The notes below the pieces were generated by a model. The model ran no database searches. It saw only the letters and a program-made list of their open reading frames with translations, and had not been told where the DNA came from. The translations under genes were made by a program, and so were the position numbers. Source: Anaerolineales bacterium (GTDB lineage Bacteria; Chloroflexota; Anaerolineae; Anaerolineales; Villigracilaceae). Taken from it: a DNA stretch of 12,127 nucleotides. Positions 6,186-12,127 of this stretch are shown piece by piece; within the stretch, counting starts at the first letter, position 1; every line of letters begins with the position of its first letter. The DNA lies in the NCBI GenBank assembly GCA_028689195.1, contig JAQTWR010000044.1, positions 1 through 12,127 of the forward strand, in the 5' to 3' direction.

Positions 6186-7295
6186 ATGGCAAAAAAATCC
6201 TCACGCACTGCGGAACAACCCGCCCCCAACTCAAATATGGATAACGCCAAACGCGCCGTACTCGATAAAGCCGTTGGCGATATTTTGAAACGCTATGGCG
6301 ACGGTTCCATCATGCGGCTCGGCGAAGCGCACGGCATGGTCACCGAAGTCATCCCCACCGGCTCGCTCTCGCTCGATATTGCGCTGGGCGTCGGCGGTAT
6401 TCCGCGCGGGCGCGTCATCGAAATCTACGGACCCGAATCTTCAGGTAAAACCACGCTCTGCCAGCACATCGTCGCCGAAGCGCAAAGACTGGGCGGAACC
6501 GCCGCATTCATTGACATGGAACACGCGCTCGATCCCAGTTACGCCGCAAAGATCGGCGTGGATATTGACAACCTGCTCGTCTCCCAACCCGATACGGGCG
6601 AACAAGCCCTCGAAATCGCGGAAACCCTCGTGCGCTCTGGCGCGGTGGACGTCGTTGTAATCGACTCGGTTGCCGCGCTTGTGCCGCGCTCTGAAATCGA
6701 AGGCGACATGGGCGACGCGCAAATGGGTATGCAAGCCCGCCTGATGTCTCAGGCGTTACGCAAACTTTCCGGCGCAATCAATCAAACGAAAACCTCCGTC
6801 ATCTTCACCAATCAACTCCGCCAGAAAATCGGCGTAATGTTCGGAAATCCAGAAACCACCACAGGCGGACAGGCGCTCAAATTTTATGCGTCCATTCGTC
6901 TCGACGTGCGCCGCATTCAGTCCATCAAAGTCGGCGAAGAAGTCATCGGCAACCGCACGCGCGTCAAAGTGGTCAAGAACAAAGTCGCGCCGCCGTTCCG
7001 CACCGCCGAGTTCGACATCATGTTCAACGAAGGCATCTCGAAATCGGGCGACGTTTTGGATCTGGCGACCAAGTTTGAAGTGTTGACAAAGCGCGGCGCG
7101 TTTTATTCCTATGGCGACGTCCGCATTGGACAGGGACGCGAAAACGCGAAGGAATACCTGCGCGGAAATCTCGACATGATGAACGAGGTCGAAGGCGTGA
7201 TCCGCCAGAAAGCCCTCAGCGGCGAAATCGCGCTCCCGCTGGATATCGGCGGCGAAGCGATCGGCTCCGAAGCCGCAGTCGAAGAAGAATTGTAA
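6186..7295 (+). CDS. recA: Recombinase A (RecA)
   Basis: ATP-dependent strand-exchange protein of homologous recombination and co-protease for LexA in the SOS response; 369 aa, typical length. The Walker A motif GPESSGKT is at 82-89, the catalytic Glu112 in [10 protein letters not shown], Walker [13 protein letters not shown] at 154-165, loop L1 with EGDMGD at 172-177, and loop L2 in [27 protein letters not shown]. The C-terminal domain ends in a short acidic tail, VEEEL. An N-terminal extension of about 20 polar residues precedes the conserved [25 protein letters not shown]. The ATG follows GGAG with an 8-base gap. The gene has its own promoter and no downstream recX in this window; the next gene is an unrelated lipoprotein. 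Confidence 0.98.
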   Translation: MAKKSSRTAEQPAPNSNMDNAKRAVLDKAVGDILKRYGDGSIMRLGEAHGMVTEVIPTGSLSLDIALGVGGIPRGRVIEIYGPESSGKTTLCQHIVAEAQRLGGTAAFIDMEHALDPSYAAKIGVDIDNLLVSQPDTGEQALEIAETLVRSGAVDVVVIDSVAALVPRSEIEGDMGDAQMGMQARLMSQALRKLSGAINQTKTSVIFTNQLRQKIGVMFGNPETTTGGQALKFYASIRLDVRRIQSIKVGEEVIGNRTRVKVVKNKVAPPFRTAEFDIMFNEGISKSGDVLDLATKFEVLTKRGAFYSYGDVRIGQGRENAKEYLRGNLDMMNEVEGVIRQKALSGEIALPLDIGGEAIGSEAAVEEEL

Positions 7296-7366
7296 GATTA
7301 TTAACCAAACGCAAAATAAATACACCGTAAAGAAAGTAATCGAAACTTCTCAAATCCCCGTCAAGT

Positions 7367-7436
7367 TGTCACCCTGAGCGTTAGCGAAGGGTCTTTGAGA
7401 CTATCGTAAAGATTCCTCGCTCCGCTCGGAATGACA
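7367..7436. repeat. Short palindromic interspersed element, copy 2
   Basis: A 70-bp relative of the element at 8-100. Its left end TGTCACCCTGAGCG (7367-7380) and right end, read in reverse as TGTCATTCCGAGCG, form a 14-bp inverted repeat with three mismatches. It shares the internal CGAAGGGTCT (7385-7394) with copy 1. It contains no ORF and sits in the recA-lipoprotein gap, consistent with a repeat confined to non-coding DNA. Confidence 0.75.
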
Positions 7437-7479
7437 TTGGCAAGAGGAAAAAAACAAAAAGACTTAATTTACGCTGTAC

Positions 7480-7510
7480 TAAAGTCGCGGAAAAAAATTC
7501 CGCGACTTTA
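7480..7510. terminator. 13-bp perfect hairpin between recA and the lipoprotein gene
   Basis: TAAAGTCGCGGAA (7480-7492) pairs perfectly with TTCCGCGACTTTA (7498-7510) around a five-A loop. It is the best terminator candidate for recA, but only TGGTTTAAT follows instead of a clean T-run. It ends 15 bases before the lipoprotein ATG, so it could also be a leader structure or operator for that gene. Confidence 0.6.
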
Positions 7511-7525
7511 TGGTTTAATCAGGAT

Positions 7526-8065
7526 ATGTTCCGCGTCCAACTACGTTCAGGTTTTATCTCGCTTGCGATGATTTTCCTCGCCTCAGGATGCGCGCCCGTC
7601 GCCACGCCCACCGCGTTCCGTCCGCCCACGCAAATCCCGCCGACGAAACCGCTGCCCACCGTTACGTCCATCCCATTGATTTACACCATCGCGCCGACGT
7701 TGACCCTCGCCCCCACCGCCGCGGGACCCTGCTCAAACGACCTGCAATTCATCAACGACGCGACGATTGACGACAATACAATCGTCCTGCCAAACTCGTC
7801 CATAGACAAACAATGGCTCGTGCAAAATACGGGGACTTGCAACTGGGATGCGACCTACCGCCTAAAATGGATTGGCGGCGATCCGCTCGGCGCGGTGCAG
7901 GAACAAGCGCTTTTTCCCGCGCGCGCCGGAACTCAAGCCATACTGCATATTCTCTTCATCGCGCCGTCTTCTGCGGGGACGTATGAAAGTTCATGGCAGG
8001 CAATATCGCCCGACGGAAATTTATTCGGCGACCCAATTTATATCAAAGTGGCTGTAGTCCCTTAA
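7526..8065 (+). CDS. Lipoprotein with NBR1-type Ig-like domain
   Basis: A 179-aa predicted exported lipoprotein of unknown function. The N-terminus is a lipoprotein signal (MFRVQLRSGF, hydrophobic core, LASG-C) with the lipidated Cys at residue 22. A Pro/Thr/Ala-rich linker covers about 23-67. Residues 68-179 form one beta-sandwich domain with PNSSIDKQWLVQNTGTCNWDATYRLKWIGGD and SAGTYESSWQAISPDG, resembling the Ig-like 'next to BRCA1' central domain found in many Chloroflexota surface proteins. Trp97, Trp107, Trp115 and Trp157 are typical; Cys69 and Cys105 could form a disulfide. The ATG has AGGA just one base upstream, too close for a normal ribosome binding site, but no better in-frame start keeps the signal peptide. 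The stop overlaps that of the convergent CoA-binding gene by 4 bp. It probably binds ligand or protein at the cell surface. Confidence 0.82.
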   Translation: MFRVQLRSGFISLAMIFLASGCAPVATPTAFRPPTQIPPTKPLPTVTSIPLIYTIAPTLTLAPTAAGPCSNDLQFINDATIDDNTIVLPNSSIDKQWLVQNTGTCNWDATYRLKWIGGDPLGAVQEQALFPARAGTQAILHILFIAPSSAGTYESSWQAISPDGNLFGDPIYIKVAVVP

Positions 8066-8553
8066 CTCACGCGCATAAAGCCAAACATGCGCCATAGGAC
8101 GCGCATCATGCCGTGACCGAAATCGGGTTCAAGAAATTGATTGGGACACGAACCCGGAATAACCGTAATGCCATTCGCTTTGCACATTTCCACCGCCGAT
8201 TGCGAAACGCTGGTCATGCCCTGCGCGAGACCGGGTTTCGTTCCCATCATGCAATGCATCCAAACGCGCTTAATGCCCAACTCGACGCATTGCTGAACGA
8301 TTTGCTCGGTCACTTTGGGATTGGCGAGTATAAACACCGCGTCCGGTTTTTCGGGGATGGATTTCAAATCGGGATAGCAAACGTCCCCCTCGAATTGCCC
8401 AATGCGCGGATTGACCGCATATACCCGATAACCCGCCTCTTTGAATTTCTTGTAATTCAAATTGCAGCCCGTATCGCGTTTATCTGAAACGCCAACCACC
8501 GCGATTCTTTTTTGCGCTAAAAAATCTCGAACCAGATCGTCTATTTTTGCCAT
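8062..8553 (-). CDS. CoA-binding domain protein (YccU-like)
   Basis: A 163-aa single Rossmann-fold protein of the CoA_binding_2 family; members bind CoA, but most have no known biological role. The nucleotide-binding region is IAVVGVSDKRDTGCNLNYKKFKEAGYRVYAVNPR (17-50), followed by VCYPDLKSIPEKPDAVFILANP and GIKRVWMHCMMGTKPG. The tail PGSCPNQFLEPDFGHGMMRVLWRMFGF is somewhat longer than in the shortest homologues. The start follows AAGGAG (8562-8567) with an 8-base gap. Its TAA stop and the lipoprotein gene's TAA stop share the palindrome TTAA on opposite strands. It has its own promoter and lies behind the ftsH terminator, so it is probably expressed independently. Confidence 0.9.
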   Translation of the reverse strand: MAKIDDLVRDFLAQKRIAVVGVSDKRDTGCNLNYKKFKEAGYRVYAVNPRIGQFEGDVCYPDLKSIPEKPDAVFILANPKVTEQIVQQCVELGIKRVWMHCMMGTKPGLAQGMTSVSQSAVEMCKANGITVIPGSCPNQFLEPDFGHGMMRVLWRMFGFMRVS

Positions 8554-8582
8554 TGTAAATTCTCCTTGTTCTTGTCTACGAA

Positions 8583-8611
8583 ATTATATACACACGGTTT
8601 CACAAACACAA
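8583..8611 (-). promoter_or_regulatory. Promoter for the CoA-binding gene
   Basis: On the minus strand a consensus TATAAT (8583-8588) lies 17 bp after TTGTGT (8606-8611). Transcription would begin near 8576, about 23 nt before the ATG, with AAGGAG in between. It sits just downstream of the ftsH terminator. Confidence 0.6.
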
Positions 8612-8628
8612 AGGGCAAAGCCGCCTTC

Positions 8629-8662
8629 AAAAAAGACAGCCTCCGTTTTTCAACGAAGGCTG
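8629..8662 (-). terminator. Rho-independent terminator of ftsH
   Basis: Read on the minus strand, CAGCCTTCG (8654-8662) pairs with CGGAGGCTG (8637-8645), with one G-U pair and an 8-base loop. It is followed by a T-run over 8629-8634. It begins 11 bases after the ftsH stop codon. Confidence 0.85.
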
Positions 8663-8673
8663 CGATTATCCAA

Positions 8674-10539
8674 CTAAATGATTTGCGGCGTGCCGCTGGT
8701 TTTCTTGTTTGGCGGCGGGAAGATGGCTTCAAAGTCGGCGCGGTTGATCGATTCGACTTCGAGGAGTTTCTTCGCAACCAAGTCCAATTCTTTGCGGTAT
8801 TTCGTCAAAATTTTCTTGGTTGTTTTGTACGCGCCGTCCACAAGTTTGCGGACTTCCGCGTCAATTTTCTGCGCTACGGCTTCGGAATAATCGCGCTGTT
8901 CGGAAATCTCGCGCCCGAGGAAAATCAACTCTTCTTTTTTGCCGTAGGTCATCAAACCAAGTTCGCTGGACATGCCCAAGCGGGTGACCATCAGGCGAGC
9001 CATTTCGGTGACGCGCTCCAAGTCATTGGATGCGCCGGAAGTAATATCGTCAAACATGAGTTCTTCGGCAACGCGCCCGCCAAGCAGACCAACCAGCGCG
9101 GCGTTCATCTTCTTGCGCGAAGTGAGGATGCGGTCGTCTTCGGGACGATACCACGTCAAGCCACCCGCCTGTCCGCGCCCGACGATGGTGATTTTTTGGA
9201 CGGGGTCGGATTCGGCGACGGCGTTCATCGCGACTGCATGACCCGCCTCGTGGTAGGCAATGATGCGCTTCTCTTCTTCCGAAATGAGGCGCGACTTGCG
9301 CTCGGGTCCCATCACCACGCGCTCGATGGCTTCTTCCAATTCAGATTGTCCGATGGATTTTTTACTGCGCCGTGCGGCAAGAATCGCGCCTTCGTTGACA
9401 AGGTTTTCCAAATCGGCGCCGACAAAGCCGGGCGTACCGCGCGCAATTCCGCCAAGATCAACAGTGGGGTCCAGGGGTTTGCCTTTGACATGCACCTTGA
9501 GGATGGCTTCGCGTCCCTTCATATCGGGGCGATCCAGCGTCACGCGGCGGTCAAAGCGACCCGGGCGCAGCAGCGCGGGATCGAGAATATCGGGGCGGTT
9601 TGTCGCGGCGATGATGATGACATTCGTATCGGTATCAAAACCGTCCATTTCAACCAACATCTGGTTGAGGGTTTGCTCGCGCTCGTCGTGCGAACCGCCA
9701 AGCCCCGCGCCGCGCTGACGACCGACGGCGTCAATTTCGTCTACGAAAATGATACACGGCGAATGCCGCTTGGCTTGCTCGAAGAGATCGCGCACGCGGC
9801 TCGCGCCAACGCCCACAAACATCTCGACGAATTCAGAACCAGAGATTGAGAAGAACGGCACGCCCGCTTCGCCTGAAACGGCTTTGGCGAGCAATGTCTT
9901 GCCTGTTCCGGGAGGACCTACCAATAAAACGCCTTTTGGAATACGAGCGCCAAGTTGAATGAACTTCTGAGGCTCTTTAAGGAACTCGACAATTTCGGCG
10001 AGTTCCTGTTTTGATTCTTCCGCGCCTGCCACATCCGCAAAGGTCACGGTAGGATGTTCGCCGCTGAACATGCGCGCGCGGCTCTTCCCGAACGACATGG
10101 CGGCATTGTTGCTGCCCTGCGCCTGACGGAAGATAAACCACAATACGCCGCCCATGAACAGAATCGGCAACAGGTACAACGCGCTGCTCAACACGCCGCC
10201 CCACACAGAGGGCGCGCGAACTTCGATCACAATTTTATCGGGGGCAAGTTGCTCCGGTTTGACGCCAAGACTAATCAACTGATTGACCAGAGTCGCGTTC
10301 GATTCTTTACGGGATGCAACGCCTTCTTCTTCTGTGCCATTAGGGTACACAACAGTAATAGTATCGTCGCTTTCGACAATAATGCGCGCGACCTGACCCT
10401 CTTGCACTTTTTGCGCCACTTCGTTAATAGTCAGCGGCTGTTTTACCTCGGTGTTTTGACGCAAGCCCATATAAAGCATGGCGCCAATGGCAACGATCAG
10501 AAGGAAATACACAAAAAACGATTGACTACGGGAATTCAC
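8674..10539 (-). CDS. ftsH: ATP-dependent zinc metalloprotease FtsH
   Basis: Membrane-anchored AAA+ protease degrading misfolded membrane proteins and some regulatory proteins; 621 aa from the chosen start. TM1 is at about 8-26 and TM2 at about 115-137, with a small extracytoplasmic domain between them. The AAA module has Walker A GPPGTGKT (208-215), pore loop MFVGVG (240-245), Walker [10 protein letters not shown] (263-271) and a second region of homology [18 protein letters not shown]. The zinc site HEAGH is at 430-434, with the third ligand Asp506 in [10 protein letters not shown]. The start is GTG at 10539, because GGAGG lies five bases upstream; a TTG at 10551 also fits the frame but overlaps that ribosome binding site. 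Promoter and terminator flank it, so it is probably monocistronic. Confidence 0.97.
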   Translation of the reverse strand: MNSRSQSFFVYFLLIVAIGAMLYMGLRQNTEVKQPLTINEVAQKVQEGQVARIIVESDDTITVVYPNGTEEEGVASRKESNATLVNQLISLGVKPEQLAPDKIVIEVRAPSVWGGVLSSALYLLPILFMGGVLWFIFRQAQGSNNAAMSFGKSRARMFSGEHPTVTFADVAGAEESKQELAEIVEFLKEPQKFIQLGARIPKGVLLVGPPGTGKTLLAKAVSGEAGVPFFSISGSEFVEMFVGVGASRVRDLFEQAKRHSPCIIFVDEIDAVGRQRGAGLGGSHDEREQTLNQMLVEMDGFDTDTNVIIIAATNRPDILDPALLRPGRFDRRVTLDRPDMKGREAILKVHVKGKPLDPTVDLGGIARGTPGFVGADLENLVNEGAILAARRSKKSIGQSELEEAIERVVMGPERKSRLISEEEKRIIAYHEAGHAVAMNAVAESDPVQKITIVGRGQAGGLTWYRPEDDRILTSRKKMNAALVGLLGGRVAEELMFDDITSGASNDLERVTEMARLMVTRLGMSSELGLMTYGKKEELIFLGREISEQRDYSEAVAQKIDAEVRKLVDGAYKTTKKILTKYRKELDLVAKKLLEVESINRADFEAIFPPPNKKTSGTPQII

Positions 10540-10569
10540 GGAATCCTCCAAATTTGACTAACTGGCTCG

Positions 10570-10578
10570 ATTATACCA
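10570..10578 (-). promoter_or_regulatory. Extended -10 promoter element for ftsH
   Basis: The minus strand reads TGGTATAAT, a perfect -10 (10570-10575) with the TGn extension. No good -35 is present at normal spacing, which the extended -10 may offset. The start point would be near 10563, about 24 nt before the GTG start codon. Confidence 0.6.
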
Positions 10579-10726
10579 AGCCAACCCTTTAGACGACGCG
10601 TACAAGCGAAATATTATATGATTCTCTAATACGCGATTCATCCAACGGTCAGGCGGATTGCGCGGCGCGGAAAGGATTCCCAGCCTCAAAAGAATCCGCT
10701 ACGGCGCGCGGCCAAATCCGACGCAT

Positions 10727-10763
10727 TAAAAACAAAGACCCTGAAGGTTTGCCCTCAAGGTCT
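10727..10763 (-). terminator. Rho-independent terminator of the phosphoribosyltransferase gene
   Basis: On the minus strand GACCTTGAGGG (10752-10762) pairs with CCTTCAGGGTC (10737-10747) through 11 pairs including two G-U, with a 4-base loop. TTTGTTTTTAA follows. It ends the methyltransferase/phosphoribosyltransferase transcript and separates it from ftsH. Confidence 0.85.
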
Positions 10764-10786
10764 ATTCGGACGCGCCTGTCTTCTCA

Positions 10787-11335
10787 CTACGTAAACAGCG
10801 GCAAATGCCCCAGCGATAGGATGTGCATCCATTGGGCGCGTTCTCCTTCGGTGAGAATCGCCGCGTCAGCCACGACGCTCGCGCCCGCCTTTTCGATAAT
10901 CATACGCATCCCCTGCAACGTAGAACCTGTGCTGATCACATCGTCCAACGTGACCACTTTCTTATTCTGAATCAGGCTCTTATCTTTCTCATCGAGGATT
11001 AAAACCTGCGGCTGCCCCGTCGTAATGGATAGCGTTTCCGCTTGAATGGCGTCGCCCATATAAGGCTTATATGTTTTACGCAAAACGACATACGGCTTCT
11101 TCGTCTCGACAGCCAGCGCATGAGCCAGCGGAATGGATTTCGCCTCTGCGGTGATGAGAATATCGTACTCCACGCCTTCGAGTTTCTTCGCGAGTTCGCG
11201 CGCGCAGGCTTGCACCAATTCGGTATCTCCAAGAATATTCAGGATCGCAATCCGCAAACCCGGTTTAATCTCAAACAAACGCAGGTCGCGTTTTACGCCC
11301 GCGATTTCGATAGCATAAACTTCATATTCCGACAT
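10787..11335 (-). CDS. Purine phosphoribosyltransferase-like protein (APT-like)
   Basis: A 182-aa type I phosphoribosyltransferase, expected to join a base (probably a purine) to PRPP in nucleotide salvage. The PRPP-binding loop is clear at 127-139, VVTLDDVISTGST, with Asp131 and Asp132. Upstream lie DILITAEAKSIPLAHALA (58-75) and VVLRKTYKPYMGDAIQAETLSITTG (83-107), which fit an adenine-phosphoribosyltransferase-like subgroup and not the standard Apt. The substrate cannot be read from sequence, and a regulatory PRTase is possible. The start follows GGAGG (11342-11346) six bases upstream. The 64-bp gap to the methyltransferase gene on the same strand has no terminator, so the two are probably co-transcribed; a strong terminator follows. 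Confidence 0.85.
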   Translation of the reverse strand: MSEYEVYAIEIAGVKRDLRLFEIKPGLRIAILNILGDTELVQACARELAKKLEGVEYDILITAEAKSIPLAHALAVETKKPYVVLRKTYKPYMGDAIQAETLSITTGQPQVLILDEKDKSLIQNKKVVTLDDVISTGSTLQGMRMIIEKAGASVVADAAILTEGERAQWMHILSLGHLPLFT

Positions 11336-11399
11336 GGACTTCCTCCATAAAATAAAATTTGCGTGCGTAGTTTATCACATCAGAGCGCGGAGAATGACT

Positions 11400-12127
11400 T
11401 TAAGTTTTCAATCTTTGCCGCGCCGCTTCAAACATCAACACGCTGCCCGCCGCGCCCGCGTTGAGCGATTCGATATTTCCGCTCATAGGAATCTTGATTT
11501 TTTGATTCGCCAATCTCCGCGCAGATTCGCTTGCGCCTTCGGCTTCGCTGCCTACAATCAAAACCAGCGGCGCGCGCAAATCCAAATCCCAACACGAAAC
11601 CCCGTCCATATCTGCTAATAAAACTTTCAAACCTTCCAACTTGACAACGCGATTAATTTCTTCCCACGTCATGGAATGAATCGGCAAACGGAAATGCGCG
11701 CCCATTCCCGCGCGAAGAACTTTTGGCGCGAATGCGTCCGTCGTTTCAGGAGGGATCAACGCCGCCTGCGCGCCCGCCGCAGTTGCGCTGCGCAGCAAAG
11801 CGCCAAGATTCCCCGGGTCGCGGATTTGATCGGGGATGAGGATGAAATTTGGAGAGTCGGGAATCGCGAGGCGCGAGTCGTTTAAGACAGCGATGATTCC
11901 CTGCGGAGTTTCGGTATCGCTCGACGACTTCATCAAACTCGCGGATATTTCTTCCGCCTCAACCCCGCGCGACCTTAGACTTTCGACCTGCAACTTTCCC
12001 CTTTCGCTCAATGTCTCCGCATAAAAAACAAATCGAAACGACCAATTTGCCAGAAGCGCATCTTCAATCAAACGCACGCCTTCCGCTAAAAACGCGCCTG
12101 CATCGCGGCGTTCTTTTGCGCGTCCCT
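11400..12127 (-). CDS. TrmH/SpoU family RNA 2'-O-methyltransferase, 5' end cut by the window
   Basis: SPOUT-fold methyltransferase that uses S-adenosylmethionine to methylate a ribose in rRNA or tRNA; the target nucleotide cannot be told from sequence. The visible part is 241 aa and the frame stays open to the window edge, so perhaps 20-30 N-terminal residues are missing. It begins GRAKERRDAGAFLAEGVRLIEDAL, the typical substrate-binding domain start (F-L-x-EG). Motif 1 is DPGNLGALLRSA (visible residues 103-114), motif 2 region VLRAGMGAHFRLPI, and motif 3 region VLIVGSEAEGAS followed by IPMSGNIESLNAGAAGSVLMFEA, forming the SAM-binding knot. A start within the window is unlikely because the upstream residues match the family. 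The phosphoribosyltransferase gene follows on the same strand. Confidence 0.93.
   Translation of the reverse strand, partial: GRAKERRDAGAFLAEGVRLIEDALLANWSFRFVFYAETLSERGKLQVESLRSRGVEAEEISASLMKSSSDTETPQGIIAVLNDSRLAIPDSPNFILIPDQIRDPGNLGALLRSATAAGAQAALIPPETTDAFAPKVLRAGMGAHFRLPIHSMTWEEINRVVKLEGLKVLLADMDGVSCWDLDLRAPLVLIVGSEAEGASESARRLANQKIKIPMSGNIESLNAGAAGSVLMFEAARQRLKT

Noticed and set aside
8566..9849. Long plus-strand open frame opposite ftsH
   Set aside because: Its protein resembles no family and the minus strand encodes a complete FtsH with all motifs; it is a codon-bias shadow.
10540..10551. TTG start for ftsH
   Set aside because: The TTG overlaps the GGAGG that serves the GTG at 10539.
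10673..10696. GGATTC...GAATCC inverted repeat as an operator
   Set aside because: A 6-bp arm pair with a 12-base gap in a GC-rich spacer is too weak to support a call.
1..12127. CRISPR array, prophage, toxin-antitoxin, defence island or tRNA gene
   Set aside because: No regularly spaced repeats, integrase, phage, Cas or toxin-like proteins and no tRNA-like cloverleaf were recognised; the genes are ordinary housekeeping ones.

Overview
This 12.1 kb window is a housekeeping stretch of bacterial chromosome with moderately high GC. Gene content and style suggest a Chloroflexota bacterium, probably Anaerolineae-like. The pointers are a short lipoprotein with an NBR1-type Ig-like domain after a Pro/Thr-rich linker, the VC1184-type class V aminotransferase, the purine-PRTase family, and abundant short palindromic repeats of the 'TGTCACCCTGAG...' and 'CCCTCACCCC...GGGGTGAGGG' kinds. 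The phylum call is inferred from family resemblance and was not tested by a search.

Layout, left to right. A short palindromic element (8-100) is followed by valS (158-2917, +) and mobA (2959-3585, +). uspA (3552-3974, -) converges on mobA and overlaps its 3' end by 34 bp. A 75-bp divergent promoter region separates uspA from a class V aminotransferase (4050-5312, +). Next come an HTH/RsbRD-N-like regulator (5455-6075, +), recA with a good promoter and a possible LexA box (6186-7295, +), a second copy of the palindromic element (7367-7436), a long hairpin (7480-7510), and the lipoprotein gene (7526-8065, +). The right third is read from the minus strand: a TrmH/SpoU RNA methyltransferase cut by the window edge (11400 to beyond 12127), a purine phosphoribosyltransferase (10787-11335), ftsH (8674-10539) and a CoA-binding protein (8062-8553). 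Rho-independent terminators follow the phosphoribosyltransferase and ftsH genes.

The genes do not form one pathway. They cover translation (valS), molybdenum cofactor (mobA), stress (uspA, ftsH, recA), RNA modification, purine salvage and envelope. No phage, CRISPR, transposase, toxin-antitoxin or biosynthetic cluster is visible, and I see no convincing undescribed multi-gene system.

The most unusual feature is valS. It carries at least two palindromic repeat elements inserted in frame and translated into extra peptides (residues about 220-229 and 610-626), and a third insert is possible (about 726-735). The 20-bp core of the first element recurs 3 bp after the valS stop codon. No gap without a gene exceeds 300 bases; the longest are 10540-10786 and 7296-7525.
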